From: Neptunomonas antarctica
GTDB taxonomy: Bacteria > Pseudomonadota > Gammaproteobacteria > Pseudomonadales > Balneatricaceae
NCBI RefSeq assembly: GCF_001305295.1
Contig: NZ_LJSI01000052.1
Coordinates: 1 to 64,000, forward strand
Reading direction: 5' to 3'
Length of the DNA stretch: 64,000 nt
Position numbers and translations under genes: made by a program
Shown here: one piece after another, positions 37,182 to 47,971 of the stretch
Layout: each line of letters starts with the position of its first letter
Position numbering within the stretch: position 1 is the first letter of the stretch
The notes under the pieces: generated by a model
What the model saw: the letters and a program-made list of their open reading frames with translations, nothing else
Databases searched by the model: none
What the model was told of the DNA's origin: nothing

Positions 37182-38770
37182 TGGTACATCCAGCTTTCAG
37201 CTTTACGGCCGTCTGTGAATTCCAGATCTAATCTGAGCTCAATCAACTTCTGATCTTTAGGATCCAACTCAAAGCTGACGCGATATCCGCTATTCACTGG
37301 ATTCTCAACCACAACGATATGACTCACATCCCCACCTGAATTTTTCACTGTGGCTTTGGGCTTGTGGATTTCAATCCCATCTAACGGGTTAGGGAATCGG
37401 TAATCAACCACAAACAAACGCTCGGGTACGGGGCCGCTAATATCGGCACGTCCACTACGTGTTGCGTCAACCACGGCCTCGCCTTGCATCGCAACCGGAG
37501 CAACACCCCACACTAATCTGTACGCAAAACTGTATTCAGAGCCAGCAGGAATGGTCTCTTTAGGTGACCAGTAGGCCACTATATTGTCATGAATTTCTGA
37601 TTCAGTGGGTATTTCGACCAATACGACCGCCCCTCTGCCCCAATTTCCGACAGGCTCAACCCACAAGCTTGGGCGACGCTCGTAACGCGCTTCCAGATCC
37701 TGAAAGTTATTGAAATCACGGTTACGCTGCAACAGACCAAAACCCAACGGGGCGTTATCCATAAATGCACTGATCTGTAAATTAGCCGGATTCGTCAGAG
37801 GACGCCACAAGCGCTCACCTCTCCCATTGAGCATCAGTAAACCATCAGAATCATGTACCCTTGGTCGGAAATCATCTACTTTATCGCGTCCATACGATGA
37901 AAACATGAACATGCTTGTGCCTGCTGCAAGACCTACCTTGTTCAGGTCTTCACGGGGGAAAAGCGTCACTTCAACGTCCATCACCGTATTTTTTCCCGGG
38001 CGCAGGGTAAAACGATAAGAACCGGTAGTACTCGGACTGTCCAGCAAGGCATAAACTACTATCGAGTTGCTGTCTTTTGCTGGTTTTTCTATCCAGAATG
38101 CGCGAAAAGTAGGGAATTGCTCTCCTTCAGGATCAGCGGTTTTAATAGCCAGGCCACGTGAGGACAGCCCATATGCCTGATTTTTACCTAAAGAGCGAAA
38201 ATAACTCGCCCCCTGAAATACAGCCATCTCATCAAAATACTCGGCACGGTTCAGCGGATTATGTAAACGAAAACCAGCAAAACCTACATCTTCAGTAGGC
38301 AATGGCTGCTGCATAACTTCGCCTGTTGTGAACAGTTCGGGCGTATAGCGCAGATGATGTGATTCGCCCTCTTCGATAATAGCTATCTCGACAGTTTCTT
38401 TAAAATAGAAACCACGATGGAACAACTGCATCTGGAACGGTAATCCTTCATCGGCCCATATAGCAGAAGCTGGATTAAAACGGATATCCCGGTATTGATC
38501 GTAATTCAGATCCCGCAAACTCGCAGGCAACACTTTCTCAGGTTCTTTATAAGGCGTCTTAGCCAACTTACGCGCCAAATCCGCTACTGTATTGCGGTTA
38601 AACTTACCGGTCACGGCGTACTGAGCCACAGCAGCAGATGCCACTTTCGTGGGAGCAGCATAGGCCTGCAATGGCAGCACTGACAATACGGCCAAGCCTG
38701 GAAGCAAGGCACCGGCCAACGCCATTTTTTTCCAGCACAAAGAACTCACAACATTACGTAATATAGGCAT
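37169..38770 (-). CDS. opgG: Glucans biosynthesis protein G
   Basis: A periplasmic protein needed for glucan branching or release. A signal peptide is visible ([20 protein letters not shown], then QAYAAPTK). The mature part shows the MdoG beta-sandwich sequences, such as [20 protein letters not shown] and [18 protein letters not shown]. At 533 aa it has normal length. It is the first gene of opgGH. The 220 bp upstream are AT-rich and likely hold the promoter; I see no operator I can name. Confidence 0.95.
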   Translation of the reverse strand: MPILRNVVSSLCWKKMALAGALLPGLAVLSVLPLQAYAAPTKVASAAVAQYAVTGKFNRNTVADLARKLAKTPYKEPEKVLPASLRDLNYDQYRDIRFNPASAIWADEGLPFQMQLFHRGFYFKETVEIAIIEEGESHHLRYTPELFTTGEVMQQPLPTEDVGFAGFRLHNPLNRAEYFDEMAVFQGASYFRSLGKNQAYGLSSRGLAIKTADPEGEQFPTFRAFWIEKPAKDSNSIVVYALLDSPSTTGSYRFTLRPGKNTVMDVEVTLFPREDLNKVGLAAGTSMFMFSSYGRDKVDDFRPRVHDSDGLLMLNGRGERLWRPLTNPANLQISAFMDNAPLGFGLLQRNRDFNNFQDLEARYERRPSLWVEPVGNWGRGAVVLVEIPTESEIHDNIVAYWSPKETIPAGSEYSFAYRLVWGVAPVAMQGEAVVDATRSGRADISGPVPERLFVVDYRFPNPLDGIEIHKPKATVKNSGGDVSHIVVVENPVNSGYRVSFELDPKDQKLIELRLDLEFTDGRKAESWMYQWSR

Positions 38771-38992
38771 TTATAGATTCTTAAATTCGAGGGCTAAGAA
38801 AACACACGAGGCTTAAAAGCAAACTTAATACACCGTTTTTCTTTTCAAAAAAAACCCGTATATTAAAAGCGTAATAAAATTTTAAAATTTACACTTTTTT
38901 TATAGTATTGCAATCGCTACGCTTCAATAATTAGTCGGATGATACGCCTGATTACCAGTCAATAAGTACTATTTCATTTGCTGCACCGATTT

Positions 38993-40033
38993 TTATGCGC
39001 CGATCAACCAACGGCTTCTACCGGGCAAGAGTGACCGGAATAAACGGGCGGTATAAAAACTACCAAAGAAGTGAATACTGAATACCATCAGCGTCATCAT
39101 TACACTAAGCCATGCGCCTCCTGGCACTTTCTGCCACCCCAACTGCGGAAAAATATTTCCCATCGCCATCGTAAACAATGGATGTAAAAAGAATATCGCA
39201 AAACTCAAATCCCCTACTTCTTTTAGCCAAAGATTGGGAGTGCTTCGGCTTGCCAACATCTGGCATATCGCCAACAAAATAAAACACAGCCCGATTTTTT
39301 GTATGAACTGCAGATCAATCCCGTGAAAACCAAAAAACGATTTATGATAATTCCCTACCCATATCCAAACATAAGTTTGCAGCACCAACGTTCCGGCAAC
39401 CAACAACACGGCCGTTAATAGTATCTGACGTTGTCTCGTTTCAAACCAGGACCGGTATTGCGAATACATGATGCCCAGCATATAAAAAGGGGTGTAGTAC
39501 AACAGCGATTGAAATACATTGGCATTACCATGAGGCCGATGCAGAAATACAGCCAATAGCATAAACAACCCCAACAACAACAATTGTCGCCAAACTGGCA
39601 GGCGTGAAAAACCAAGAAACAAAGGCGATAAAACAAACACCACCATAATAAAAGGGATATACCAGTGCGGATAAAGCACATAAAAGTGTTTAATCGTATG
39701 GAAAATATTTAATCCGATTTTGTCGCCAGGCAAGCCTTCGATACCTCCCCAGCCAAACACCTTAAATGTTAAGCCAAGCAGCGACACAACCAAAAATGGA
39801 ACATAAACATTTTTTAGCTTCTTCAACATGAATGACTGCAATTCAAAGTTTTTTGAAAAGACAGCGTGTAAGAAAAAACCGGAAATAAAAACAAATACTG
39901 CCGTACCGCCTCGAATGAGGTTTTCCAGCAGAATAGGAAAACCTTTTTCAGAGTTATAAACCGAATGACCCAGCACTATCAGCATAATAGCGAGCGCACG
40001 CAGATAATCAAATTCCAACAAGCGTATTTTCAA
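38993..40033 (-). CDS. Acyltransferase-3 family membrane protein
   Basis: A ten-helix inner-membrane acyltransferase. The family start LLEFDYLRALAIMLIVLGHS carries the conserved histidine. A TTG at 40033 is chosen because AGGA lies 7 nt upstream and the protein then begins exactly where family members do, giving 346 aa; the open frame runs 43 codons further with an unlikely His/Cys-rich sequence. It sits 220 bp upstream of opgGH on the same strand. OpgC, which succinylates periplasmic glucans, belongs to the same superfamily, so a role in glucan decoration is possible; O-antigen or polysaccharide acylation is the alternative. Confidence 0.75.
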   Translation of the reverse strand: MKIRLLEFDYLRALAIMLIVLGHSVYNSEKGFPILLENLIRGGTAVFVFISGFFLHAVFSKNFELQSFMLKKLKNVYVPFLVVSLLGLTFKVFGWGGIEGLPGDKIGLNIFHTIKHFYVLYPHWYIPFIMVVFVLSPLFLGFSRLPVWRQLLLLGLFMLLAVFLHRPHGNANVFQSLLYYTPFYMLGIMYSQYRSWFETRQRQILLTAVLLVAGTLVLQTYVWIWVGNYHKSFFGFHGIDLQFIQKIGLCFILLAICQMLASRSTPNLWLKEVGDLSFAIFFLHPLFTMAMGNIFPQLGWQKVPGGAWLSVMMTLMVFSIHFFGSFYTARLFRSLLPGRSRWLIGA

Positions 40034-40280
40034 CGAAATATCCTGCACTAATAGCGTATAAAGAAATGCAAACAGGAGTACGCGTGATCTGCATGAATCC
40101 GGATGGAAACAAGCCAGAGGGTGGCAATGCTTTTCACTCGTGTGAAGTGTTTGTCGGTGCATTATGAAACGAATGTTATTTTTCTGCTACTACTGCAGAC
40201 AAGGTTTTTGCAGTTATCTAAAAATTAATCACATGCACGCCTGTGATTAATCATAATATGCAGTTATTTATAAGAACACA

Positions 40281-41081
40281 TTATCTGTCATCTGTCTCGA
40301 CGGGTAAGTCGGGGCTAACGACATGACTCAATAACGGGTCTCCCCAGCAAACAATACTGTGGTAATCAAATCCGGTTTCCAACATCGGTTTTATCACTTT
40401 AAAATAAGGCGACACATCAAAATCACGCGGTGTAAATAAACTGGAGTGTCGCTTGTACAGCATTCGCTCTCTTTGACCTACCGATTCGCCCAATACCACC
40501 GAGGGCAATATCGGATAATGTATAGATTGGAATGCCTCTGCGATTAACGAGGAGCAGATAGCACGGGTCGGGTCGCCGCTGCCCAGTTGCAATAATGTTC
40601 TACGCCAACGTGTTGGCACCGGCGGTGTTGGTAAAAGATAGCGCGCCAGATCGAAAATATTTTTACGATCGTACTGATCCCCTAAGCGCGAAATAAGATA
40701 ATGGATTAGCGCATCGACTTCCTCATCCGATAACCCTACGGGTCTGCATATACGAGTGTGTTGATCATAATAAGTACTTAGGGGAATCGCTCTGACACCT
40801 TCAATGATATCTGCCTCAATAAGCGTTCGAGCCTCCTCAGGCTGATCTGTAGAATCTATACTATCGCCAATATAGATAGCCGCATGAGACCAGGTAGACT
40901 GCGTCAGATACTTAATTGCCGTACTCACCCGGCTGGTACCCTCGACTAACAAAACATCCCCTTTCCTAATACAACTTGCCAGCCGTTCTGGAGAACTTGT
41001 TGCAACAAAAGCATTGTCGCCTCTCGATGCCGATAAATAGTCCGCAAGAAAAGACCCCACATTCTCCAGCATAGCTCGCAT
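40281..41081 (-). CDS. YiiX/YebB-like permuted NlpC/P60 cysteine hydrolase
   Basis: A papain-like hydrolase of the permuted NlpC/P60 kind, 266 aa. The motif order is typical: IRKGDVLLVEGTSRVSTAI, then TQSTWSHAAIYIGD with the catalytic His, and RAICSSLIAEAFQS with the catalytic Cys further on. No signal peptide is visible. Members are thought to cleave amide or thioester bonds of lipids or peptides; the substrate here is unknown. The ATG at 41081 has AGGGGA 6 nt upstream and is preferred to the GTG at 41105. Confidence 0.8.
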   Translation of the reverse strand: MRAMLENVGSFLADYLSASRGDNAFVATSSPERLASCIRKGDVLLVEGTSRVSTAIKYLTQSTWSHAAIYIGDSIDSTDQPEEARTLIEADIIEGVRAIPLSTYYDQHTRICRPVGLSDEEVDALIHYLISRLGDQYDRKNIFDLARYLLPTPPVPTRWRRTLLQLGSGDPTRAICSSLIAEAFQSIHYPILPSVVLGESVGQRERMLYKRHSSLFTPRDFDVSPYFKVIKPMLETGFDYHSIVCWGDPLLSHVVSPDLPVETDDR

Positions 41082-41231
41082 TGATAGTCCCCTGTTAATA
41101 ACCACATGCCTTATCTATTAAGCATCCAAGACGCCCTATTATTAGAGTATAGACAGTAGTTGCATCTGCAATGAACTTTACGCCAGGATAGATTACTAAT
41201 ACTTTACAAAAAACAGGACAGATACTTTGCT

Positions 41232-41735
41232 ATGATAGATAAAATGTCCAGTATCATGCGCCACTTAACATGGCTGATCGCATTAATATTGTTAACAATG
41301 CTATTCAATAACTGGCTCGATAAACAACACAATCCGAATCAGCTACTGGCGGCTAACAATGCTGAAAGCAGTCAACCGGTTATTCTTAAACGAAACAGAC
41401 AAGGCCATTACATTGCATCAGGGCTGATCAATGAGCTACCCGTTGTTTTCCTACTCGACACGGGCGCGACGGTCATCAGTATCCCTGAAAAAGTGGCCGA
41501 AAGAATGGATCTTCAGAAAGGAAAAGCAGTACGGGTAAGCACCGCTAATGGATCAATTCAAGTTTATTCCACCTTATTAAACAGGGTGCAGCTGGGTAAT
41601 ATTGTGCTTACTAATGTCCCCGGCCATATCAATCCATACATGAATGGAGAAACCGCCCTGCTAGGCATGAGTTTTCTTAAGCATCTTGAGTTACAACAAT
41701 CAGGAAATACCTTAGCACTGACGGTTCCAAATTAA
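41232..41735 (+). CDS. Membrane-anchored retropepsin-like aspartic protease
   Basis: A 167-aa protein of the clan AA family. An N-terminal membrane helix (LTWLIALILLTMLFNNWL) places the single aspartic-protease domain in the periplasm. The active-site motif is VVFLLDTGATVISIP with Asp76; a second motif TALLGMSFLKHLEL closes the domain. One catalytic Asp per chain implies a homodimer, as in retropepsins. It is divergent from the NlpC/P60 hydrolase over about 150 bp; both being predicted hydrolases, a shared function is possible but unproven. Confidence 0.85.
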   Translation: MIDKMSSIMRHLTWLIALILLTMLFNNWLDKQHNPNQLLAANNAESSQPVILKRNRQGHYIASGLINELPVVFLLDTGATVISIPEKVAERMDLQKGKAVRVSTANGSIQVYSTLLNRVQLGNIVLTNVPGHINPYMNGETALLGMSFLKHLELQQSGNTLALTVPN

Positions 41736-41787
41736 AAAGCAGCCTAAAGCATACATTGCAGGTAACGGCTAATATACAGGTGGGTAA

Positions 41788-42957
41788 TTATCTGGTCGGA
41801 TCAAATTTTAACAATATTCTCATACTCCACAAGCCAAGTAGCGGCCCGACCAGCATAATCCAGGCAACATAGTTACCGATATGCGAGTACAACATAGTGG
41901 TTAAGGAAATTGAAAAGATAGTCATAAAGAAACCGATACTGTTCATCAACGACAACGCACTACCCAGATATTCTTTCGGACAACTGGCTGCTGCTAAAGC
42001 AGAGTACTGCGCAGAATCTGCTATTACTGTTGTACCCCACAGCAATAATACGAAAAGCACAATGAGAATCGAGCCTCCTGCAACAAAAGGCCAGATCAAA
42101 CAAACAAACCCAGACACCAGCAACATCAGATAAGCCGTTCTCGCACTGCCCCATTCGCGGCTTAGCAGACCGGCAAGCAAACATCCAGGCAAACCCACAG
42201 CAACAATAGAAAAAGAAACCCAAGGTACAAGGTACACAGACCAATTGGCTTGTTCCAATGTAGCCAGAACAAGCACAGGTACCAATGTCCAAAATGCGTA
42301 TAACTCCCAACAATGCCCAAAATAAGCTAATGCTGCGGCGCGAAATTCCGGGACTTTAAAAGCGGCTAACGCTTTCCCCTTTCGAACCAACGTCGAACTG
42401 GCAGGAAGATGTTCCCCTTCTCCTAATCGATAAATCATACCGGCGGCAATAACCGCAAGAAAAGATGCTCCCAAAATAACCCACTGCCAGTCCAAGCCAC
42501 TACTCATGCCACGCATGGCATGCGGTAAACTCGTGCCTAAGGTTAACATGCCCACCAACCACCCTAGCGCATGACCTGTTTTACCAGGCACCCAGCTGAC
42601 AACCAATTTCATGCCTAACGGATAGATACCAGCAAGGCTAACACCTGTCATAAAGCGCCAGAATAAAGCGGAAGTGAAATTACTGTCAGGTAATAAAAAC
42701 AAGGCATTGAATACAGCACCACAAATAGCACTTAACGCAAATATCCGACTAGCACGATACCTGTCAGCAAAACCGCTAAAAGCAACGATCGACGTACCAA
42801 TAATAAATCCAAACTGAACCGCGCTGGTCAAATAGCCCAGTTGATCCAGGGATAAATTCCAATCATGCATTAATGCACTGGCGACGCCGTTCGGAGTAAA
42901 CCAAAGCGACGTTCCCAGTAACTGCGCTATAACGATAATAACGAGAGGATTATTCAC
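41788..42957 (-). CDS. MFS transporter
   Basis: A 389-aa, twelve-helix major-facilitator protein. The start QLLGTSLWFTPNGVASALM and the loop GFADRYRASRIFALSAICG (a variant of the motif between helices two and three) support the assignment. The substrate is unknown; the opening WFTPNGV segment is shared by a group of uncharacterised proteobacterial MFS proteins. GTG start. It is convergent with the retropepsin gene and lies just beyond the sucD terminator. Confidence 0.8.
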   Translation of the reverse strand: MNNPLVIIVIAQLLGTSLWFTPNGVASALMHDWNLSLDQLGYLTSAVQFGFIIGTSIVAFSGFADRYRASRIFALSAICGAVFNALFLLPDSNFTSALFWRFMTGVSLAGIYPLGMKLVVSWVPGKTGHALGWLVGMLTLGTSLPHAMRGMSSGLDWQWVILGASFLAVIAAGMIYRLGEGEHLPASSTLVRKGKALAAFKVPEFRAAALAYFGHCWELYAFWTLVPVLVLATLEQANWSVYLVPWVSFSIVAVGLPGCLLAGLLSREWGSARTAYLMLLVSGFVCLIWPFVAGGSILIVLFVLLLWGTTVIADSAQYSALAAASCPKEYLGSALSLMNSIGFFMTIFSISLTTMLYSHIGNYVAWIMLVGPLLGLWSMRILLKFDPTR

Positions 42958-43010
42958 TAATAGCGCCTGAAAATAGTGTTGTGATGCTCAACGCATCTGA
43001 ATGCAAAAAA

Positions 43011-43037
43011 GCAAAAAGGCAGCCGAAGCTGCCTTTT
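43011..43037 (-). terminator. Terminator of the suc operon
   Basis: AAAAGGCAGC (43014-43023) pairs with GCTGCCTTTT (43028-43037). On the minus strand the loop is TTCG closed by C-G, a very stable tetraloop, followed by a T-rich run. It ends the sucAB-lpd-sucCD transcript. Confidence 0.9.
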
Positions 43038-43054
43038 GTTACCTCAAGACTAGC

Positions 43055-43927
43055 TTACCAGCCAGTTACTTCAGCCAATGCTTTACCAATATCAGCCAAA
43101 GAACGTACTGTCTTAACGCCAGCATCTTCCAGCGCTGCAAACTTCTCATCAGCAGTACCTTTACCGCCAGAGATGATTGCACCAGCATGACCCATACGCT
43201 TACCAACAGGTGCAGTAACACCGGCAATGTAAGAAACCACAGGCTTAGTCACGTTAGCTTTGATATAAGCAGCCGCTTCTTCTTCAGCAGAACCACCGAT
43301 TTCACCGATCATGACGATCGCTTCAGTCTGAGGATCATTCTGGAACATTTCCAGAATGTCGATGAAGTTAGCGCCTGGAATAGGGTCACCACCAATACCT
43401 ACACAAGTAGACTGGCCGAAACCAGCATCAGTAGTTTGCTTAACAGCTTCATACGTCAATGTACCAGAGCGGGAAACGATACCCACTTTACCTGGCAAGT
43501 GGATATGGCCTGGCATGATACCGATCTTACATTCACCCGGAGTGATAACACCCGGGCAGTTAGGACCGATCAGACGCACACCCAGTTCATCACACTTCAC
43601 TTTGCACTGCAGCATGTCCAGAACCGGAATATGCTCAGTAATACAAACGATCAGTTTGATGCCACCATTAGCCGCTTCAAGAATTGAATCTTTACAGAAT
43701 GCAGCAGGTACATAGATAACTGAAGCGTCAGCGCCGGTCACTTCTACTGCTTCTTTAACAGTATTAAAGACAGGAAGACCTAAATGCTCAGTACCGCCTT
43801 TGCCCGGTGTAACACCACCGACCATTTTTGTACCGTATGCAATCGCTTGTTCCGAATGGAAAGTACCCTGACCACCGGTGAAACCCTGACAGATTACTTT
43901 AGTATCTTTATTAATCAGAATGGACAT
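43055..43927 (-). CDS. sucD: Succinyl-CoA ligase alpha subunit
   Basis: The alpha subunit of succinyl-CoA synthetase (substrate-level phosphorylation step of the TCA cycle). CoA-binding N-terminus ([20 protein letters not shown]) and the phosphohistidine region [20 protein letters not shown] near residue 245. At 290 aa it has standard length. It follows sucC with a 2 bp gap, so both subunits are made together. Confidence 0.97.
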   Translation of the reverse strand: MSILINKDTKVICQGFTGGQGTFHSEQAIAYGTKMVGGVTPGKGGTEHLGLPVFNTVKEAVEVTGADASVIYVPAAFCKDSILEAANGGIKLIVCITEHIPVLDMLQCKVKCDELGVRLIGPNCPGVITPGECKIGIMPGHIHLPGKVGIVSRSGTLTYEAVKQTTDAGFGQSTCVGIGGDPIPGANFIDILEMFQNDPQTEAIVMIGEIGGSAEEEAAAYIKANVTKPVVSYIAGVTAPVGKRMGHAGAIISGGKGTADEKFAALEDAGVKTVRSLADIGKALAEVTGW

Positions 43928-43929
43928 TA

Positions 43930-45096
43930 TTACTTACCCCCCGCAGCTTTAACTGCTTGCTGAGCAGCATCTGTCAGACTGGTAGCAGCGATGATATCCA
44001 AACCAGACTCAGCCAGGCGCTGTGCACCTAACTCAGCATTGTTACCTTCTAAACGAACAACAACAGGTATTGTTACGCCTACTTCTTTAACAGCGCCAAT
44101 AATACCTTCAGCAATCAGGTCACAACGTACGATACCACCGAAGATGTTAACCAATACTGCTTTAACTTTGTCGTCAGCCAGGATGATTTTGAACGCTTCT
44201 GTAACACGTTCTTTGGTTGCACCGCCGCCAACGTCAAGGAAGTTAGCCGGGAAGCCACCGTGTGTAGCAACGATGTCCATAGTACCCATGGCCAAACCAG
44301 CACCGTTAACCATGCAACCGATCGTACCATCCAGTGCAACATAGTTAAGATCCCAGGTTGCCGCATGTGCTTCACGGGCATCTTCCTGTGAAGGATCATG
44401 CATTTCCTGAAGGTCTTTGTGACGATAAACAGCATTACCATCGATCACAATTTTGGCATCAAGACAGTGCAGGTTACCAGCTTCAGTGATAACCAGAGGA
44501 TTGATTTCCAACAAAGCGAAATCTTTCTCTTCAAACATTTTAGCCAGACCCAGAAAGATCTTAGTGAACTGTTTTATCTGATCACCGGTCAAACCGAGTT
44601 GGAAAGCTAACTCACGCGCCTGATATGGCTGAGCGCCAGTCAAAGGATCGATTGTTGCTTTTAGAATTTTTTCTGGTGTTTCTTCTGCCACTTTCTCGAT
44701 CTCAACACCACCTTCGGTAGATGCCATGAAAACGATACGACGTGAAGAACGATCAACAACAGCACCCAGATAAAGCTCTTGAGCGATATCAGTACATGTT
44801 TCAACCAGTATTTTAGTCACAGGCTGACCGTTAGCATCTGTCTGATAAGTAACCAGATTTTTACCTAACCAATGTTCAGCAAATGCTCGTGCAGCTTCTG
44901 GCGTCTCAACCAGTTTTACTCCGCCCGCTTTACCGCGGCCACCAGCGTGAACCTGAGCTTTAACAACCCATTTGTCACCGCCAATTTTATGAACTGCTTC
45001 AACAGCAGCTTCCGGAGTGTCTACCGCGTAACCTTTGGATACAGGCAGACCATATTGAGCAAACAATTGTTTGCCTTGGTACTCGTGAAGATTCAT
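43930..45096 (-). CDS. sucC: Succinyl-CoA ligase beta subunit
   Basis: The nucleotide-binding beta subunit. ATP-grasp start [20 protein letters not shown] and [19 protein letters not shown]; the C-terminal ligase part has [17 protein letters not shown]. At 388 aa it matches E. coli SucC. A 140 bp gap to lpd upstream holds a small GC-rich inverted repeat (CCAGGC 45187-45192 with GCCTGG 45198-45203) that may modulate read-through. Confidence 0.97.
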   Translation of the reverse strand: MNLHEYQGKQLFAQYGLPVSKGYAVDTPEAAVEAVHKIGGDKWVVKAQVHAGGRGKAGGVKLVETPEAARAFAEHWLGKNLVTYQTDANGQPVTKILVETCTDIAQELYLGAVVDRSSRRIVFMASTEGGVEIEKVAEETPEKILKATIDPLTGAQPYQARELAFQLGLTGDQIKQFTKIFLGLAKMFEEKDFALLEINPLVITEAGNLHCLDAKIVIDGNAVYRHKDLQEMHDPSQEDAREAHAATWDLNYVALDGTIGCMVNGAGLAMGTMDIVATHGGFPANFLDVGGGATKERVTEAFKIILADDKVKAVLVNIFGGIVRCDLIAEGIIGAVKEVGVTIPVVVRLEGNNAELGAQRLAESGLDIIAATSLTDAAQQAVKAAGGK

Positions 45097-45236
45097 GTTC
45101 TAGTCCGTTGTGTTGTCACTGATAAATCCAGGCAAGTAAATAACCCACCCAGCCCACAGGGCTTGCGACAGCTCTCGCAAAATTAACCAGGCTTTTGGCC
45201 TGGCCAAAACTTAAAACCGTGTAATGATGACTTAAC

Positions 45237-46685
<1,449 letters not shown>

Positions 46686-46714
46686 CTATTTTTACGTTGG
46701 TTACAGGTTGAAAA

Positions 46715-47920
46715 TTACACATCAAGGAGAATACGAGCCGGATCTTCCAGCAAACTCTTAACGGTAACGAGGAATTGTACTGCCTCTTTACCATCAATCA
46801 TACGATGGTCATAAGACAATGCCAGATACATCATAGGCAGAATAACAACCTGACCATCAATAGCCATCGGACGATCCTGGATTTTATGCATACCCAAGAT
46901 AGCTGTCTGAGGTGGATTCAGAATCGGAGTCGACATCAGCGATCCGAAAGTACCACCATTTGTAATGGTAAATGTTCCGCCTTGCATATCGGCCAAACCC
47001 AGTTTTCCGTCGCGACCGCGCTTACCAAAATCGGCAATAGTCGATTCTACGTCAGCAAGGCTCATGCCATCAGTATCACGCAACACCGGAACCATCAGGC
47101 CGCGTTCAGTAGAAACAGCAACACCAATATCCTGATAACCATGATAAACCATGTCATTACCATCAATAGAAGCATTGACGGCAGGGAAACGTTTCAGCGC
47201 TTCAGTTACTGCTTTTACGAAGAAAGACATAAAACCGAGACGCGTACCGTTATGAGTTTTTTCGAACAGCTCTTTATATTGCTTACGAAGCTCCATGACA
47301 GGCTTCATGTTAACTTCATTATAAGTAGTCAACATCGCCGCGGTTTGTTGCGCTTCAACCAAACGTCTGGCGATCGTGGCACGAAGGCGAGTCATAGGCA
47401 CACGTTTTTCGACACGCTCACCGGCAGCAACATTTACAACAACAGCGGCAGGAGCAGGAGCTGCTTTAGCTGCCGGTGCTGATGTTACGGCTGCTGGCGC
47501 ACCAGACTTCATAAAGCTCACGACATCTTCTTTAGTGATGCCACCGTTCTTACCCGAACCCGGAATAAGATTAACGTCAAGCTTGTTTTCATCAATCAAT
47601 TTACGTGCAGCAGGACCGACTTTATCAGCATCGCCGGCCTCAGCAGAAGCAGCCTCAGCTACGGGTGCAGCAGAAGCAGCAGCTCCGGCTTCAAACATCG
47701 CGATAACTTCATCACTCAGTACAGTCTCACCTTCACCTTTGATGATCTGTTTAAGAACACCGTCTTGTGGCGCTACTACTTCAAGAACAACTTTATCAGT
47801 CTCAATATCAACAATCAGGTCATCAGCAAAACATGCTTCACCGGGTTGTTTGTGCCAAGTCGCAACGGTACCGTCGGCAACCGATTCAGGAAATGTGGGG
47901 GCTTTAATTTCGATGGACAT
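46715..47920 (-). CDS. sucB: 2-oxoglutarate dehydrogenase E2, dihydrolipoyl succinyltransferase
   Basis: The core of the 2-oxoglutarate dehydrogenase complex. One lipoyl domain (residues 1-75; lipoyl Lys in [16 protein letters not shown]), an Ala/Pro/Glu-rich linker, the E1/E3-binding domain ([18 protein letters not shown]), a second Ala-rich linker, and the catalytic domain with [20 protein letters not shown] (active-site His). At 401 aa it is normal. Confidence 0.96.
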   Translation of the reverse strand: MSIEIKAPTFPESVADGTVATWHKQPGEACFADDLIVDIETDKVVLEVVAPQDGVLKQIIKGEGETVLSDEVIAMFEAGAAASAAPVAEAASAEAGDADKVGPAARKLIDENKLDVNLIPGSGKNGGITKEDVVSFMKSGAPAAVTSAPAAKAAPAPAAVVVNVAAGERVEKRVPMTRLRATIARRLVEAQQTAAMLTTYNEVNMKPVMELRKQYKELFEKTHNGTRLGFMSFFVKAVTEALKRFPAVNASIDGNDMVYHGYQDIGVAVSTERGLMVPVLRDTDGMSLADVESTIADFGKRGRDGKLGLADMQGGTFTITNGGTFGSLMSTPILNPPQTAILGMHKIQDRPMAIDGQVVILPMMYLALSYDHRMIDGKEAVQFLVTVKSLLEDPARILLDV

Positions 47921-47971
47921 TTCTATTCCTTATATGCTCAAAAAGCTGCCCTACTGAGGGCAGCTTTGTCA

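Noticed and set aside
43001-43687. Long plus-strand open frame of 228 codons
   Set aside because: It lies opposite sucD, whose conserved motifs fill the whole region; the antisense translation is compositionally odd and has no ribosome site.
46775-47482. Plus-strand open frame of 235 codons
   Set aside because: It is antisense to the conserved sucB catalytic domain.
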